This document shows positions 33,618 through 45,726 of a stretch of DNA of 64,000 nucleotides, piece after piece. Numbering within the stretch: the first letter of the stretch is position 1; each line of letters opens with the position of its first letter. The stretch is taken from assembly GCA_024760905.1 (NCBI GenBank), contig CM045733.1, positions 16,348,501 to 16,412,500 on the forward strand. The letters run 5' to 3'. The position numbers and the translations under genes are program-made. The DNA is from Plotosus lineatus. Lineage: Eukaryota; Chordata; Actinopteri; Siluriformes; Plotosidae. The notes below the pieces were generated by a model, which saw only the letters and a program-made list of their open reading frames with translations, was not told the origin of the DNA and did no database searches.

Positions 33618-33838
33618 TAATTTCTGTAACCGCTTAATCCTAATTAGGGTCACAGGAAGGTTGGCGCGCATCCAAGCCAACTCCGGGCGAGGGCAGAGTA
33701 CCCCCCTGGACGGCTTTCCAGGCCATCGCAGGGTGGAAACACGCTAACGGCTATGTAGCCCACTCTTGATGAAAGTCAGTAATGGTTGTTTTACATGCCT
33801 CACATAACCCAGCCTCTGATAACCTAGTTAGCTGCACT
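33618..33838 (-). mobile_element. S1b SINE, head-truncated
   Basis: The tail 'ctgtaaccgcttaatcctaa', the body 'ggcgagggcagagtaccccc' and 'aaagtcagtaatggttgtt', up to 'cctagttagctgcactga'. The tRNA head is missing and is replaced by G-rich sequence. Confidence 0.82.
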
Positions 33839-33881
33839 GATGGGGGGTGGGGGTGAACCCGGGGGGTGGGGGGCGGGGGGT
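33839..33881 (+). other. G-rich tract with quadruplex potential
   Basis: At least five runs of four or more G (tggggggtgggggtg, then ggggggtggggggcgggggg) within 43 bases. Confidence 0.7.
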
Positions 33882-34110
33882 TTGGTGGTTATGTACCACT
33901 ACTGAATTCCTGTTCCTTTTATTGTTTTCAATTTTGCTTGGTTTTCAATTCAGAAATAAACCTTTCATCCTGTGGTTGCATCCACATCTGCACTACCCTA
34001 TGTATCACACCGTAACAAATTCTTATTAACACAATATGATTACACTTTATTGTAGGAGTAAATATAACTGTCTGGCTTACATTATTTTGGTGTTTTGCAG
34101 TTGATTTCTC

Positions 34111-34689
34111 AAATATCCAGAGCAATGGAGAGTGTGGAAAGAGGTTAAGAAGTGTGTGCAGGCAGGTTGGAATGGTTGGAGAAAAGTATCCGGTGTGATG
34201 TGTGATAGGAGGGTATCGGCAAGAATGAAAGGAAAAGTGTACAAGACGGTGATGAGGCCAGCGATGTTGTATGGTTTAGAGACAGTGGCCCTGGGGAAAA
34301 GACAGGAGGCAGAGTTGGAGGTAGCAGAGATGACAAGGTTGAGGTTCTCTTTGGGAGTAACGAGGATGGATAGGATCAGGAATGAGTACATCAGAGGGAC
34401 AGCACATGTAAGCGGTTTTGGAGACAAAGTCAGAGAGGCTAGATTGAGATGGTTTGGACATGTACAGAGGAGGGATAGTGAGTATATTGGTAGTAGGATG
34501 CTGAGGTTGGAACTACCAGGCAGAAGGCCTAGAGGAAGCCCAAAGAGAAGATTTATGGATGTGGTGAAGAATGACATGAAGGTAGTTGGGGTAAGAGTAG
34601 AAGATGCAGAGGATAGGGTGAGATGTAGGCAGATGATTCGCTGTAACGATCCCTGAAGGGAAAAACCGAAAGGAAATGAAGAAGAAGAA
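34111..34689 (+). pseudogene. RTE-clade LINE, 5'-truncated copy with 14-bp target duplication
   Basis: The duplication gcagttgatttctc lies at 34097-34110 and 34690-34703, so the insertion is exactly bounded. An open plus frame of 174 codons (34132-34656) reads CVQAGWNGWRKVSG, AMLYGLETVALGKRQ, TRMDRIRNEYIRGTAHV, ARLRWFGHVQRRDSEYIG and KRRFMDVV. It ends where the 20.8-kb copy ends, though here the terminal residues are NDP rather than GDP. It then has the 'ccgaaaggaaatgaagaaga' tail. It covers only the region after the reverse-transcriptase domain. Confidence 0.93.
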
Positions 34690-34889
34690 GCAGTTGATTT
34701 CTCTTGTGTGTGAGTCTCTGGAATTCAGGAAATACATTTTTTGGACAGATATTTAATTTTTATTTTTACCTTGAGCAATGATGCATAAATTATATGATTC
34801 AGGATTGGGTAGCTACAAATTAATCGTTTGTTCTACTGGATTATAATGTATGTAGGATTGAATACATGCAGATTGCCATCAGAATGCAG

Positions 34890-35275
34890 TACAGCAAACT
34901 CCTTGTTTACTTCCTTCCTTCCTTCCTTCATTCCATGTATCCATTCTCTGTACCACTTATTTGTCAGGGTCACATGGGAGCTGTAGAGTGTCCCAGTGAA
35001 TTCTTTCAAGAGCTGGGGTACACCCTGAACAGGTTACCAATGTTTTGCCAGTCAAACACAGATTTAAACATCCCTTCACACTCATGTTCACACATATGAG
35101 CAATATATAATTTAGCCAATTGAAATAACATGAATATCTATGGGCTGTGGTATGAGACTAGTGTACCCAGAGGAAACAAATGTAAGCATAGGGTCGGACA
35201 TTTAAACGGCACAGATTTGAATCCAGAACCTTCTGCTGTGATAGTCGCTGCCTCAGCCACTGTACCCCCATGCAA
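34890..35275 (-). mobile_element. S2-like SINE, diverged (reverse)
   Basis: The order (ccttcctt)n, 'ttctctgtaccacttatttg', 'aattctttcaagagctgggg', 'tacaccctgaacaggtta' and 'gattgaatccagaacctt' is S2 read backwards with heavy decay. Confidence 0.55.
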
Positions 35276-35780
35276 ATATTTAATTAGAAAAGAATGTCTA
35301 CTTTCCTGTGATATCGCCTTTGAAGGCAAAACTTAGAGTCATGGCCTGAATCTGTTGGTGCATAACCTTTTTATACAAACATGACTTTCACGCATTGGAA
35401 ATTTAAAGTGGAAGACTGTGGCTTTATGAGGATTTATACAGCACATTTTCCAAAACATACAGCTTCATAGAAATCCAGCTATAGATTTTAGATTTTGAAT
35501 GAGCAAGCCAGAGGTGACATTGGCAGGAAAAAAAAAAACTACCTGGGATGATATAAAGAAGAAACCTTGAGGGGACCATGATTCAAAAGGGAACTCACCC
35601 CTCCTGCATGCCGACAGATAGTGGGATTAGAAGACTTTACAGATTACTGGTGTTTAAGTATAAACATGTGCAGAACAGCACACAATGTGTTGAAAGGTTG
35701 CTTTATATACTGAGTGTAATGAGCACAACACAGTCTTTACTGGGTACAAATCTACAGCATTGAATAATTTTATATCCTGA
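35276..35780. other. Mostly unrecognised; remnant of the 399-bp MITE family
   Basis: The words 'gaagaaaccttgaggggacc' and 'aaaagggaactcacccctcc' (35550-35600) resemble the interior of the MITE at 13738. The rest is unrecognised. Confidence 0.45.
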
Positions 35781-35830
35781 AGCAAGGGTGTGTCTTGGGA
35801 ATTATCTATCTCTATTTATTTGTACTAATA

Positions 35831-37001
35831 CCCCCATTTCACTGGAGCGCGGAATGCAATGATCATGGCAGAAAGGCACGGAACACACTCTACGGACGAG
35901 CTTCGGCATTTTTACACGGGTCAAAACTTATGGAAAATTGTACCCTTGGAACACCTTCGGAATGTTCACGGAATGTGTGGAAAAGACACGGAAAGACCGC
36001 GGTACAATGTTGGAATACATGAGTAAAAGCGCTTGGATTAACTTCGGAACCAGTGCGGATTGCAAAGGAAGACCTTCGGATAATTCACAGAACGTTCACG
36101 GAACACTCGAGGAACAACTACGGCACTACTCCATTTTAGAAGGAAGAGCTACAGAATGATTGCGGAACAGGCGGAATGAAGGCGGAACGTTCACGTTCAA
36201 CACGGAATGACTGTGGAATGACTGAGGAATACCCGGCATAACCACGTTTTAACAAGGAAAAATCGGCAAAGATCAAAGGAATTGCTCCAGATTCCGCCTA
36301 TGAATACGCAGAATCGATCAAGGACCATACTCTCATTCATACTATATCTTTCTAATGTGCAGTATGTTTATAATTTACAATAAATTTAAAATTTAACACA
36401 TGTTAATATGTTTAATATCAGTAATGTCAATACATTCCTTTTATTTGCACCTCAATAAATCATTCCAGACTAAAAATAATGCACACAAGTCCAAACCACA
36501 GTGATAATAACTTTAAAACTTTATTACATGAACAGGAAAACAGAAATAAATGAACTGGAGTAATTTAATATTTATAGTGTAAGTGACTTCCTTGAGTGTT
36601 CCGCAAGTCTTCCGTGTTATCCGCAACCATTCCGCAAACGTTCCGCATGTATTCCACAAATCATCCGTGAGTCTTCTGTGGGGATTCTGTGGCCACTTTT
36701 GACCACCCGGAAGAAGGAGGAATGTTCACGGAACATTCACTGAAGACTTGCGGAATAAAAGGAACGATCACGGAACGTTTGCGGAAAGGACGGAACGTTT
36801 GCGGAAGGACTGTGGAACGTGAGGTTACACTGTCGGAAGATTTTTCCGTGAATTTCGCGGAAGATTTTGGCCTGATGGAAGAGGAGCAATACCTTCGGAA
36901 TTGTACGGAAGGACACGGAAGATGACGGAATGACTGAGGAACGTTGGAGGATGACTACGGTTTTGCTTCCACGAGTCTGCTGCATTCCAGTGACATGGGG
37001 G
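35831..37001. mobile_element. 1.17-kb DNA element packed with CGGAA motifs
   Basis: The ends 'cccccatttcactgga' and, reversed, 'cccccatgtcactgga' form a 16-bp inverted repeat with one mismatch, flanked by TA on both sides. From 35850 to 36240 the plus strand repeats cggaa words roughly every 15-30 bases (cacggaacac, ttcacggaatg, ttcggaacc). The centre (36300-36590) is AT-rich. At 36598-36690 the motif appears on the other strand (ttccgcaagtcttccgtg). From 36715 to 36960 it returns to the plus strand. Short subterminal repeats of this kind are known in CACTA/EnSpm and some other cut-and-paste elements. No transposase frame was seen, so the superfamily is open. Confidence 0.72.
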
Positions 37002-37043
37002 TAGAAAACAAGGGTGTGTTTTGGGTATAATCAATCAATCTAT

Positions 37044-37073
37044 CTCTCTCTTGCTTTCTCTCTCTCTTTCTCG

Positions 37074-37119
<46 letters not shown>

Positions 37120-37126
37120 CTCTCTC
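37044..37126. repeat. (CT)n microsatellite with TTT/CG interruptions
   Basis: About 80 bp of CT units, followed by short TA and CA runs to 37163. Confidence 0.95.
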
Positions 37127-37165
37127 TATATATATATATATATAGACACACACACACACACACAA

Positions 37166-37565
37166 GCAGTATGGTGGCATAGTGGTTAGAAAGTCAGCCT
37201 CGCAGCAAGAAGGTAAAGGTAAGTCTGTTGGGCTTTTTACACCCTAGCCTAGTGGCTCATCAGGCCAGTGCTTATCCCCGGTTTCTGTAGCATGAAGTGG
37301 CCAGGAGTACAACTCCTCCTGGATGGGACGCTAGTCCATCACAGGTTACCTTCCCAGTATATTTTTACTGGTACCCATTTATATTGCTGGGTGAACAGAG
37401 GCACACTTGTGGTTAAGACCTTATCCAGGGGTCTTAGCACAGTGGGGTTCTAATTGGGATTCAAACACACAACCTCCTGATCATGAGCCCAGCACCCTAA
37501 CCACTACACCACCAGCCCCACTAATTAGGATTAAGCAGTTCAGAAAATGGATGGATGGATGGATG
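37166..37565. mobile_element. S2 SINE interrupted by S3 SINE (copy 1)
   Basis: The S2 head 'agtatggtggcatagtggtt' through 'cagcaagaagg' (37168-37213) is followed by an S3 element in reverse (37214-37519). The S2 tail then resumes as 'ctaattaggattaagcagtt' with (atgg)n (37520-37565). Most of the S2 body is absent. Confidence 0.72.
37214..37519 (-). mobile_element. S3 tRNA-derived SINE, copy 1
   Basis: On the minus strand the head 'ggggctggtggtgtagtggt' (A box) and 'gaggttgtgtgtttgaatcc' (B box) are tRNA-like. The body has 'tgggtaccagtaaaaatata' and 'gatggactagcgtcccatcc'. The 3' end is 'gggtgtaaaaagcccaacag'. About 90 percent identical by eye to copy 2. Confidence 0.8.
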
Positions 37566-37883
37566 TAACTCCCACTCATCACGCACTGCCTTCCCTATCA
37601 TACAAGCACCACCGGCCAGGGAGGGCGAAAACATGTACTCGCCCCTTTCATGACATGCAAACATGGTGCTGATTCTTAAACAGTTTCTCTCATCTCATTT
37701 CAGGATTTTGCTTAATAATATAACTGGATTCCCCCCCCCCCCCCCCATTTTCTTCCTTATTTAGTCGTATCCAATTTCCACCCACTGGCGATAGCCTGGC
37801 GAGCTATCCAGAATGTACTCTGCTCTAACTCAAAGTCAGTGGAGATGGGCACCAACCTCCCCACAACCTTAATTAGGATTAAG
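37566..37883. repeat. Unclassified dispersed repeat plus S2-type tail
   Basis: The segment 'tgccttccctatcatacaag' to 'gtcgtatccaatttccaccc', with a C-run at 37730-37746, recurs in reverse at 50800-51140, so it is a dispersed unit. An S1b/S2 tail ('gatgggcaccaacctcc') follows at 37790-37883. Confidence 0.65.
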
Positions 37884-38191
37884 GTAGGTAAAGTCTGTTG
37901 GGCTTTTTACACCCGAGCCAAAGTGGCTCATCGGACTGGCGCTTATCCCTGGTTTCTATAGTGTGAAGTGACCAGGAGTTCAACTCCTCCTGGATGGGAC
38001 GCTACTCCATTGCAGGTTACCTTCCCAGTATATTTTTACTGGTACCCATTTATACTGCTGGGTGAACAGAGGCACACTTGTGGTGAAGACCTAGCCCAGG
38101 GGTCTTTGCACAGTGGGGGTCTAACTGGAATTTGAACACACAACCTCCCGATCATGAGCGTAGCAGCCTAACCACTACACCACCAGCCCCA
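37884..38191 (-). mobile_element. S3 tRNA-derived SINE, copy 2
   Basis: Same order as copy 1, from 'aagtctgttgggctttttac' to 'ccactacaccaccagcccc'. It sits between an S2 tail and S2 head-body sequence at 38196-38320, the reverse of the order around copy 1. Confidence 0.8.
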
Positions 38192-38640
38192 CAAAAGAGC
38201 AAGAAGGCCTGGGTTCAATTCCCAGCTTGATTGTTTCTGTGTGTAGTTTACATGTTCTCCTGTACATCTTCACCCACTCTGCAATAACTCAGGGATCTCT
38301 GTTTGGATTACAGCACTATAAAATGGCCAGCCAATACTCAGTTAATTAAGCCTGATTGCTTGTTTTGATTCCATCAAATATACTTCGGAAAACATAAAAA
38401 CTAACCTTGTACATACACTGTTGAAGGGAAACAACTATAAGCTACTTTTTCAACAACAACAACAAAAAAAATCGGTTTTCAAATAAATGCTAATACAATA
38501 CCAAGATCCTAATTATGAGCAATCAGAAATTATATTCTCGCATCTAATCAATCTGATATTTGCAACAACACATCAAGAATCCTGTGACGTCTGAACACAT
38601 GCAGATAGATTTTTTTATTCATTCATTTGATCACTATTTT
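38192..38640. other. S2 remnant, then unrecognised AT-rich DNA
   Basis: S2 body words ('gcaagaaggcctgggttcaa', 'tgtgtgtagtttacatgttc') run to about 38320. Beyond that nothing was recognised. Confidence 0.5.
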
Positions 38641-38644
38641 ATTT

Positions 38645-38767
38645 ATTAATTTATTAATTATTATTTAATTCTGCTCGGATTACAACGACACTGAAACCCA
38701 TCTCATGCTATAATGGGCGAAGGCAGGGTAGTTGCTGAACAGCTGGCCAGTTCATTGCAGGGCAACA

Positions 38768-38828
<61 letters not shown>

Positions 38829-39050
38829 ACATACACACAAACACAAACAATCCATTACATATAACCATTTACACTCACACCTAGAGGCAATCTGGAACTT
38901 AATGTGCATGCCTTTGGATTTTGAGAGGAAGCTGAGGTGTTCAAAGAAAACCCACGCAAGCACAGGAACAACATTTAAACTCCAGGACTTGAACCCAGGA
39001 CCTTCTTGCCGTGAAGCGGATGTGCAAACCTCTACTTAACTGTGCTTTCC
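38645..39050 (-). mobile_element. S2 SINE (reverse) expanded by a CA microsatellite
   Basis: The order 'cccatctcatgctataatgg', 'aacagctggccagttcattg', a (CA)n tract at 38766-38826, 'aatgtgcatgcctttggatt', 'acccacgcaagcacagg' and 'gaacccaggaccttcttgcc' is S2 reversed. The CA tract grew from the TG-rich part of the SINE body. Confidence 0.78.
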
Positions 39051-39059
39051 ACAGATTTT

Positions 39060-39647
39060 TTTTTTTTTGTGCAATATTTGATCTGTCAACACTTACTTTC
39101 TTATGTCAACAAGAATCCCCACATTACTTTGGCTAATGACATGTTATAAAAGCAATTACAGGTTGGAGACTCTCCGCCTAGGAGGATTCGGCGAGAATAT
39201 AATTATATGCAGCCCTGGGAAGACATAAAAGATTGGAAAAATTTTAAAGCACCTCCCAGTCGAGGCAGACCATTGATTTCTTCGCAGCTTCTGTTCCCCA
39301 GGCTAGAAGGCCATCTGTGTAATTGGCAGTACTGTTCAATGTTCACATTCATCAGTCTGCAGGTTAGTAACCTGCCCTCTGAATCACTGCATATACTCTT
39401 TGCAAAGATGTGATGTAGAAGCAAAATCAAACAATAGCAGGTGTTTAAACACAGATTTATTTTCAGTTTATATGCTTTGTATTGAATACATTATTATCAT
39501 ACTAACCTTGGCGTAATTTGTTGTCCAACTTCTTTCCTGCTATTGTAGGAATATGCATAAGCAATTTAAATATTAGAAAAAGACATTCATGGAAATATTG
39601 CCAATCATAAGGATATTAGAGAAAGTCCCATACTGTAGAAAATTGAA
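39060..39647 (+). other. Single-copy-looking island with a protein-like frame
   Basis: No repeat was recognised. From a cag at 39159-39161 the frame VGDSPPRRIRREYNY, MQPWEDIKDWKNFKAPPSRG, RPLISSQLLFPRLEGHL and so on runs open to a stop at 39411-39413. A gt (ggttagt) follows the cag at 39360. It could be an exon, or a conserved non-coding element with homeodomain-like words (gcaattacag, gtgtaattgg). I do not recognise a protein family. Confidence 0.3.
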
Positions 39648-40479
39648 TACAGTGATAACTGGCTACTTTTCGCTTCAATTTATGCGGCTTCAGTGCATCG
39701 CGTTTTTTTTTTTTAATATTCATCAAAATAAAAAAAATAAGGAAAGTAAGGAAAAATAGGGGGGAAATTAAGGAAAATGCAGCAAAAACAAGGCCAATTA
39801 TGCAAAAAAAACAACAACAAAAAACAAAAAGTAAACAAACAACCCAAACCCCCCAATAAAACTACTTACATTTTTGTGAGGTGCATGTCTGTATGTGTTT
39901 GTATTTATATTTTATTTACATCTTATGCATTATTTTTGAATGTTTAATTGTTATTATAAGCATTTATACATTGCATATGTATTTATTGATATCAGTTCAT
40001 TTTCTGTAACCGCTTCATCCTAATTAGGGTCGCGGGGTGGCTGGTACCCATCCCAGCCAACTCAGGGCGAGGGCAGAGTACACCCTGGACAGCTCGCCAG
40101 GCCATCGCAGGGCGGAAACACGCTGATGGCTTTGCAGCCTACTCTTGTCGAAAGTCAGCAATGGTTCTTTTACATGCCTCACACCATAGACAGTGAGAGA
40201 CATGGCCGGCCTTTGATAACCCAGTTAGCTGCACTGGGGGGGACAGTGACAACCTTGTTGAGAGTGGGACTCGAACCCCCAACCTTTGGATCAGCGATCC
40301 GGCGCCTTATACCACTAGACCACCACTGCCCTTATTTATTGATATTATATACACATATACATACATGTATGTATACATCAGTCAGGGAGGGTTGGGGGGG
40401 TTGATCCTACTTCGCGGATTTCAGTGTTCGCAGGGGGATCTCAATCCCAATTAACAGTGGAAAGTGAGGGATCCCTGTA
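39648..40479. mobile_element. T4 Tigger-like element, copy 5, split by an S1b SINE
   Basis: Starts 'tacagtgataactggctact' and ends 'agtgagggatccctgta'. The T4 interior words are all present. The SINE at 39993-40333 is flanked by the T4 segment tatttattgatat on each side. Confidence 0.88.
39993..40333 (-). mobile_element. S1b SINE inside T4 copy 5
   Basis: The target duplication tatttattgatat lies at 39980-39992 and 40334-40346. The tail (reverse) 'ctgtaaccgcttcatcctaa' is at the left and the tRNA-like head with 'gggactcgaaccccc' (B box reversed) at the right. Confidence 0.92.
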
Positions 40480-40526
40480 TTTTTATTTTAACATAATTAT
40501 TCTTAATTATTATAAATAACTAAAGA

Positions 40527-40865
40527 GGGCAGCATGGTAGCATGGTGTATAGCATGTACACCTCACAGCAATCAGGTCCTGGGTTCGGTGTTTTTGTGTG
40601 CTGTTTCCATGTTTCACTTGTGCTTGCGTAGCTTCCCTCTGGGTACTCCGGTTTCCTCCCACAATCCAAAAGTACCAAACCACAAGAGACTAATTGGCTG
40701 TTTTAAAATCTGCCCAGGTGTGGGTGTGAACAATTGTTTGTGTATTGGCCCTGCAATGGCCTGGAGAGCCGTTCAGGGTGTACCCTGCCTTTGTGGGTGC
40801 CAGCCTCCCTGCGACCCAAATGAGGATTAATTGACTCGAATGACATGAATTAATGAATGAATGAC
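40527..40865 (+). mobile_element. S2 SINE, near full length
   Basis: The head 'agggcagcatggtagcatgg', the B box 'tcctgggttcggtg', 'ccggtttcctcccacaatcc', 'gtgttggccctgcaatgg'-like text and the tail 'aatgaggattaattgactcg' with (gaat)n. Confidence 0.83.
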
Positions 40866-41045
40866 TATTGCTCCTAGGTGTGAATATGAGTGTGTGTGTT
40901 GGAACTGTGATAGTCTGGTGAGCTGTTCAGGGTGTAAGCCATCTTTGCCCCGTGTTGGTTGGGATTGACCAAGTTTTATTAGATCAATGTATTAAGATAC
41001 TCTTCCTGATCAAAGGTTTGTGGAATTGCTACGTATATGTTTAGT

Positions 41046-41383
41046 TCAGTTCATTTTCAGTAACCGATTAATCCTAATTAGGGTCACAGGGAGGCGGGCG
41101 CCCATCCCACCAAACTGTGCGAGGGCAGAGTACACCCTGGACAGCTCACCAAGCCATCTTAGGGTGGAAACATGCTGAGAGCTTTGCGACCTACTATTGT
41201 CAAAAGTCAGCAATGGTTCTTTTACATACCTCACACCATTAGACAGTGAGAGACATGGCCCGCCTTTGATAACCCAGTTAGCTGCACTGGGTGGACAGTG
41301 ACAACCTTGCGGAGAGTGGGACTCGAACCCCCTACCTTTGGATCAGAGATCCAGCGCCCTATACAACTAGGCCACCACTGCAT
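41046..41383 (-). mobile_element. S1b SINE (reverse)
   Basis: From 'cagttcattttcagtaaccg' to 'ctaggccaccactgca', with all S1b blocks in order and point changes throughout. No convincing target duplication was found. Confidence 0.85.
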
Positions 41384-41493
41384 TATGCATATTTATTAAA
41401 ACTAAAATAAAACCTAAAGTTTCCCTTTAGTATGCATCTCAAACTGAAGTTCAAGCTTTTTAAATTACCCCAAATAGCGAGAGAGAGAGAGAG

Positions 41494-41545
<52 letters not shown>

Positions 41546-42039
41546 CATTTAAAAAAAATCATTCCAAATGCAGTGCAGGAACATCCTGATTGTTTGACAG
41601 CTGGGACATGATTACATACTGAATTGATGAGGCATATGTCCATTTAGCTATGGTACATAACAATTTGATTAAAAACCCGACATTCACTCTGGGAGGAAAT
41701 CACATCGAGCTAGCCAGGATTAAGATGGTTTTAGGCAGACTATTTTTTTTTCCCCCCAATATGATCTCTACAGGAAGATTGTGATGGTAAGAAGATGAAG
41801 TAGAAGAACAAGATGTTTTGATTTGTCACATAGACATTAAAGCACAGTGAGAATCTTTTCTTCATATCTTCGAGCTTGTTTGAAAGTTGGGTTCAGAGCA
41901 CAAAGTCAAATACTGTACTATGATAAGGTGTCCCTGAAGCAGATAGGGTTAGCTGACAGCTTAGCGAATCCCAGACTTTCTAATCAGTACCTCAGAACCT
42001 TGAATGAAAAAAAAAAGTTTCTGCATCCTTTTGATGAAA
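41384..42039. other. No recognised gene; contains an (AG)n tract
   Basis: The AG microsatellite lies at 41478-41541. The rest is unrecognised. Confidence 0.5.
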
Positions 42040-42131
42040 TACAGGGATCCCTCGCAACTTCGCTCTTCAATTCATGCGGCTTCAGTGCATCGCGGTTTTT
42101 TTTTTTTTTTAAATATTCATCTAATTAAATA

Positions 42132-43732
<1,601 letters not shown>

Positions 43733-44060
43733 TATAAGGACATTAAGGAGGAATAGGGGGAAAACTTAAGGAAAATGGCACAAAAACAAGGCCTTTTATG
43801 CAAAAAAAAAAAAAAAAAAATCTTAAACAAATACAAAACAAACAAAAAAAACCAACCCAAAACCTCCCATGAAAACTACTTACATTTTTTTGAGGTGCAC
43901 ATCTGAGTGCGTACACCCGCATCTGTGCGTGTCTGTATGTGTGTGTGTATTTGTATTTTATTTACATCTTATGCATTATTTTGTTTTAACTTTTAATTGT
44001 TATTCAATGCTATAAATGCTTATAATATGTATTTATTGATATTATATACACATAAACATG

Positions 44061-44408
44061 ATGCAGTGGTGGCCTGGTGGTATAGGGCGCTGAATTGCTG
44101 ATCCTAAGGTTGGGGGTTTGAGTCCCACTCTCCACAAGGTTGTCACTGTCCCCCCCCCAAGTGCAGCTAACTGGGTTATCAAAGGCGGGCCATGTCTCAC
44201 TGTCTATGGTGAGAGGTTCATGTAAAAGAACCATTGCTGACTTTCGTAAAGAGTAGCTGCAAAGCCGTCAGCGTGTTTCTGTCCCTCGCTTAAGGGTTGT
44301 GTCAGGATGGGTATCCGATGTAAAAGCCTACGCCAAATCAAACGTGTGAATCATTCGCTGTGCTGACCCCTGATGAAGGAAAAAAGCCGAAAGCAAATCT
44401 CTCTCATC
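44061..44408 (+). mobile_element. S1a SINE (RTE tail) inside T4 copy 6
   Basis: The head 'gcagtggtggcctggtggta', the B box 'gggtttgagtccc', and the 3' end 'cattcgctgtgctgacccct' with 'aagccgaaagcaaatctctc'. The duplicated T4 word tatatacacata lies at 44043-44054 and 44409-44420. Confidence 0.9.
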
Positions 44409-44549
44409 TATATACACATATAGATGTACGTATATATCAGTTGGGATGGGGGGGGGGGGGGTTCAGGGGGTTGATCCTACTTCGCGGAATTCAGTGGTCG
44501 CGGGGGGATCTCGGTCCCATTTAACCCCGAAAAGTGAGGGATCCCTGTA

Positions 44550-45235
44550 TATTTATGGTTCCTCAAAGTTAAGACCAAGAACGTGAAGTATGTCGGACAG
44601 AGTGGTCAATAATAAAATTTTCATAATATCTTGCTGTGTTTCAAATTTCAGCCACACTGAAACCTGAATGACAGATCTGGATGATGGGTAATTTGTTAGC
44701 TCATGGGGTATGAGATACTGAGCCCAGCTATTGTGTAAATGACAACAAAGATGGAAATACAACCCCTTTATCTCCAAATCTATCCATCACATGAGGTAAA
44801 AACAGAAAACATCTTCAGGCAGCCTGACCACCCACGATCAAACTCTTGCCTTTGTATTTAAATGAAAAAACTTTATTATCTTAAGCCTCCTACAGTCATT
44901 AAGAAGTGTAGTGTCTCCAGGTCCAGGCTTCATTAAGCTCAGTCTGGTGTGATGAGGTAGAAGAAGTCTCACTGGTTTAATGTAATACCAGAAAAGCTCT
45001 GGGATTAAATTCTTGCTCCTAACAGCAGGTGTGCTAATGTGGCATAAAGGGCTAGATGTTGAACAGTAGAGTGTTAAAAGTGCTACATAATGAAAAAGAC
45101 TTAAATTGCATAAACACAAACAAAGAGGAATAAAAGGAATTGTTTATACTGTATTTAGCTATTATAAACATACGCCTACATTTTATAATATAACGACAAT
45201 GACATATTAAAACACAATCATATCACAGCACTGTT
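44550..45235. other. No recognised gene or repeat
   Basis: About 690 bp of single-copy-looking DNA. Both strands have 70-90 codon frames without recognised motifs. Confidence 0.45.
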
Positions 45236-45388
45236 TACCCACTCAATCATTTGCCAGCTCACTTACCCCAAGCAGGGCCATAGGAAGGCTGAAACCTATG
45301 TCAGCCGACAGGGGCCAAGGTGGGTACAGCCTTAACAGCTTACCAGACCATCACACAGCCAATGCATACATAACCATTCACACTTACA

Positions 45389-45432
<44 letters not shown>

Positions 45433-45620
45433 AGGGACAATTTTCGAGTGGCAATTGGCCTAATGTGCATATTTTTGGACTGCAGGAAGAAACCGGAATT
45501 GCCCAGAGGAACCCCAAACACACAGAAAGAAGATGCAAACTTCACATAGAAATGCCTGATCCTGGGACTCGAACCCAGGACCTCTATGTGATGAAGTTGA
45601 TTTGCAAACAACCATGCCAT
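45236..45620 (-). mobile_element. S2 SINE (reverse) with CA tract
   Basis: The order 'accagaccatcacacagcca', (CA)n at 45393-45431, 'gcctaatgtgcatatttttg', 'aagaaaccggaattgcccag' and 'gggactcgaacccaggacct' is S2 reversed. Confidence 0.8.
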
Positions 45621-45726
45621 TGACAGCATGGTTGAATTCTGAAATTTGACTAGCGAGAACGTGATCAATCAAATCACAGCTTTGTATAAAGTAATCTCTT
45701 TGATATGGTGCCATATAAGCTAAATA

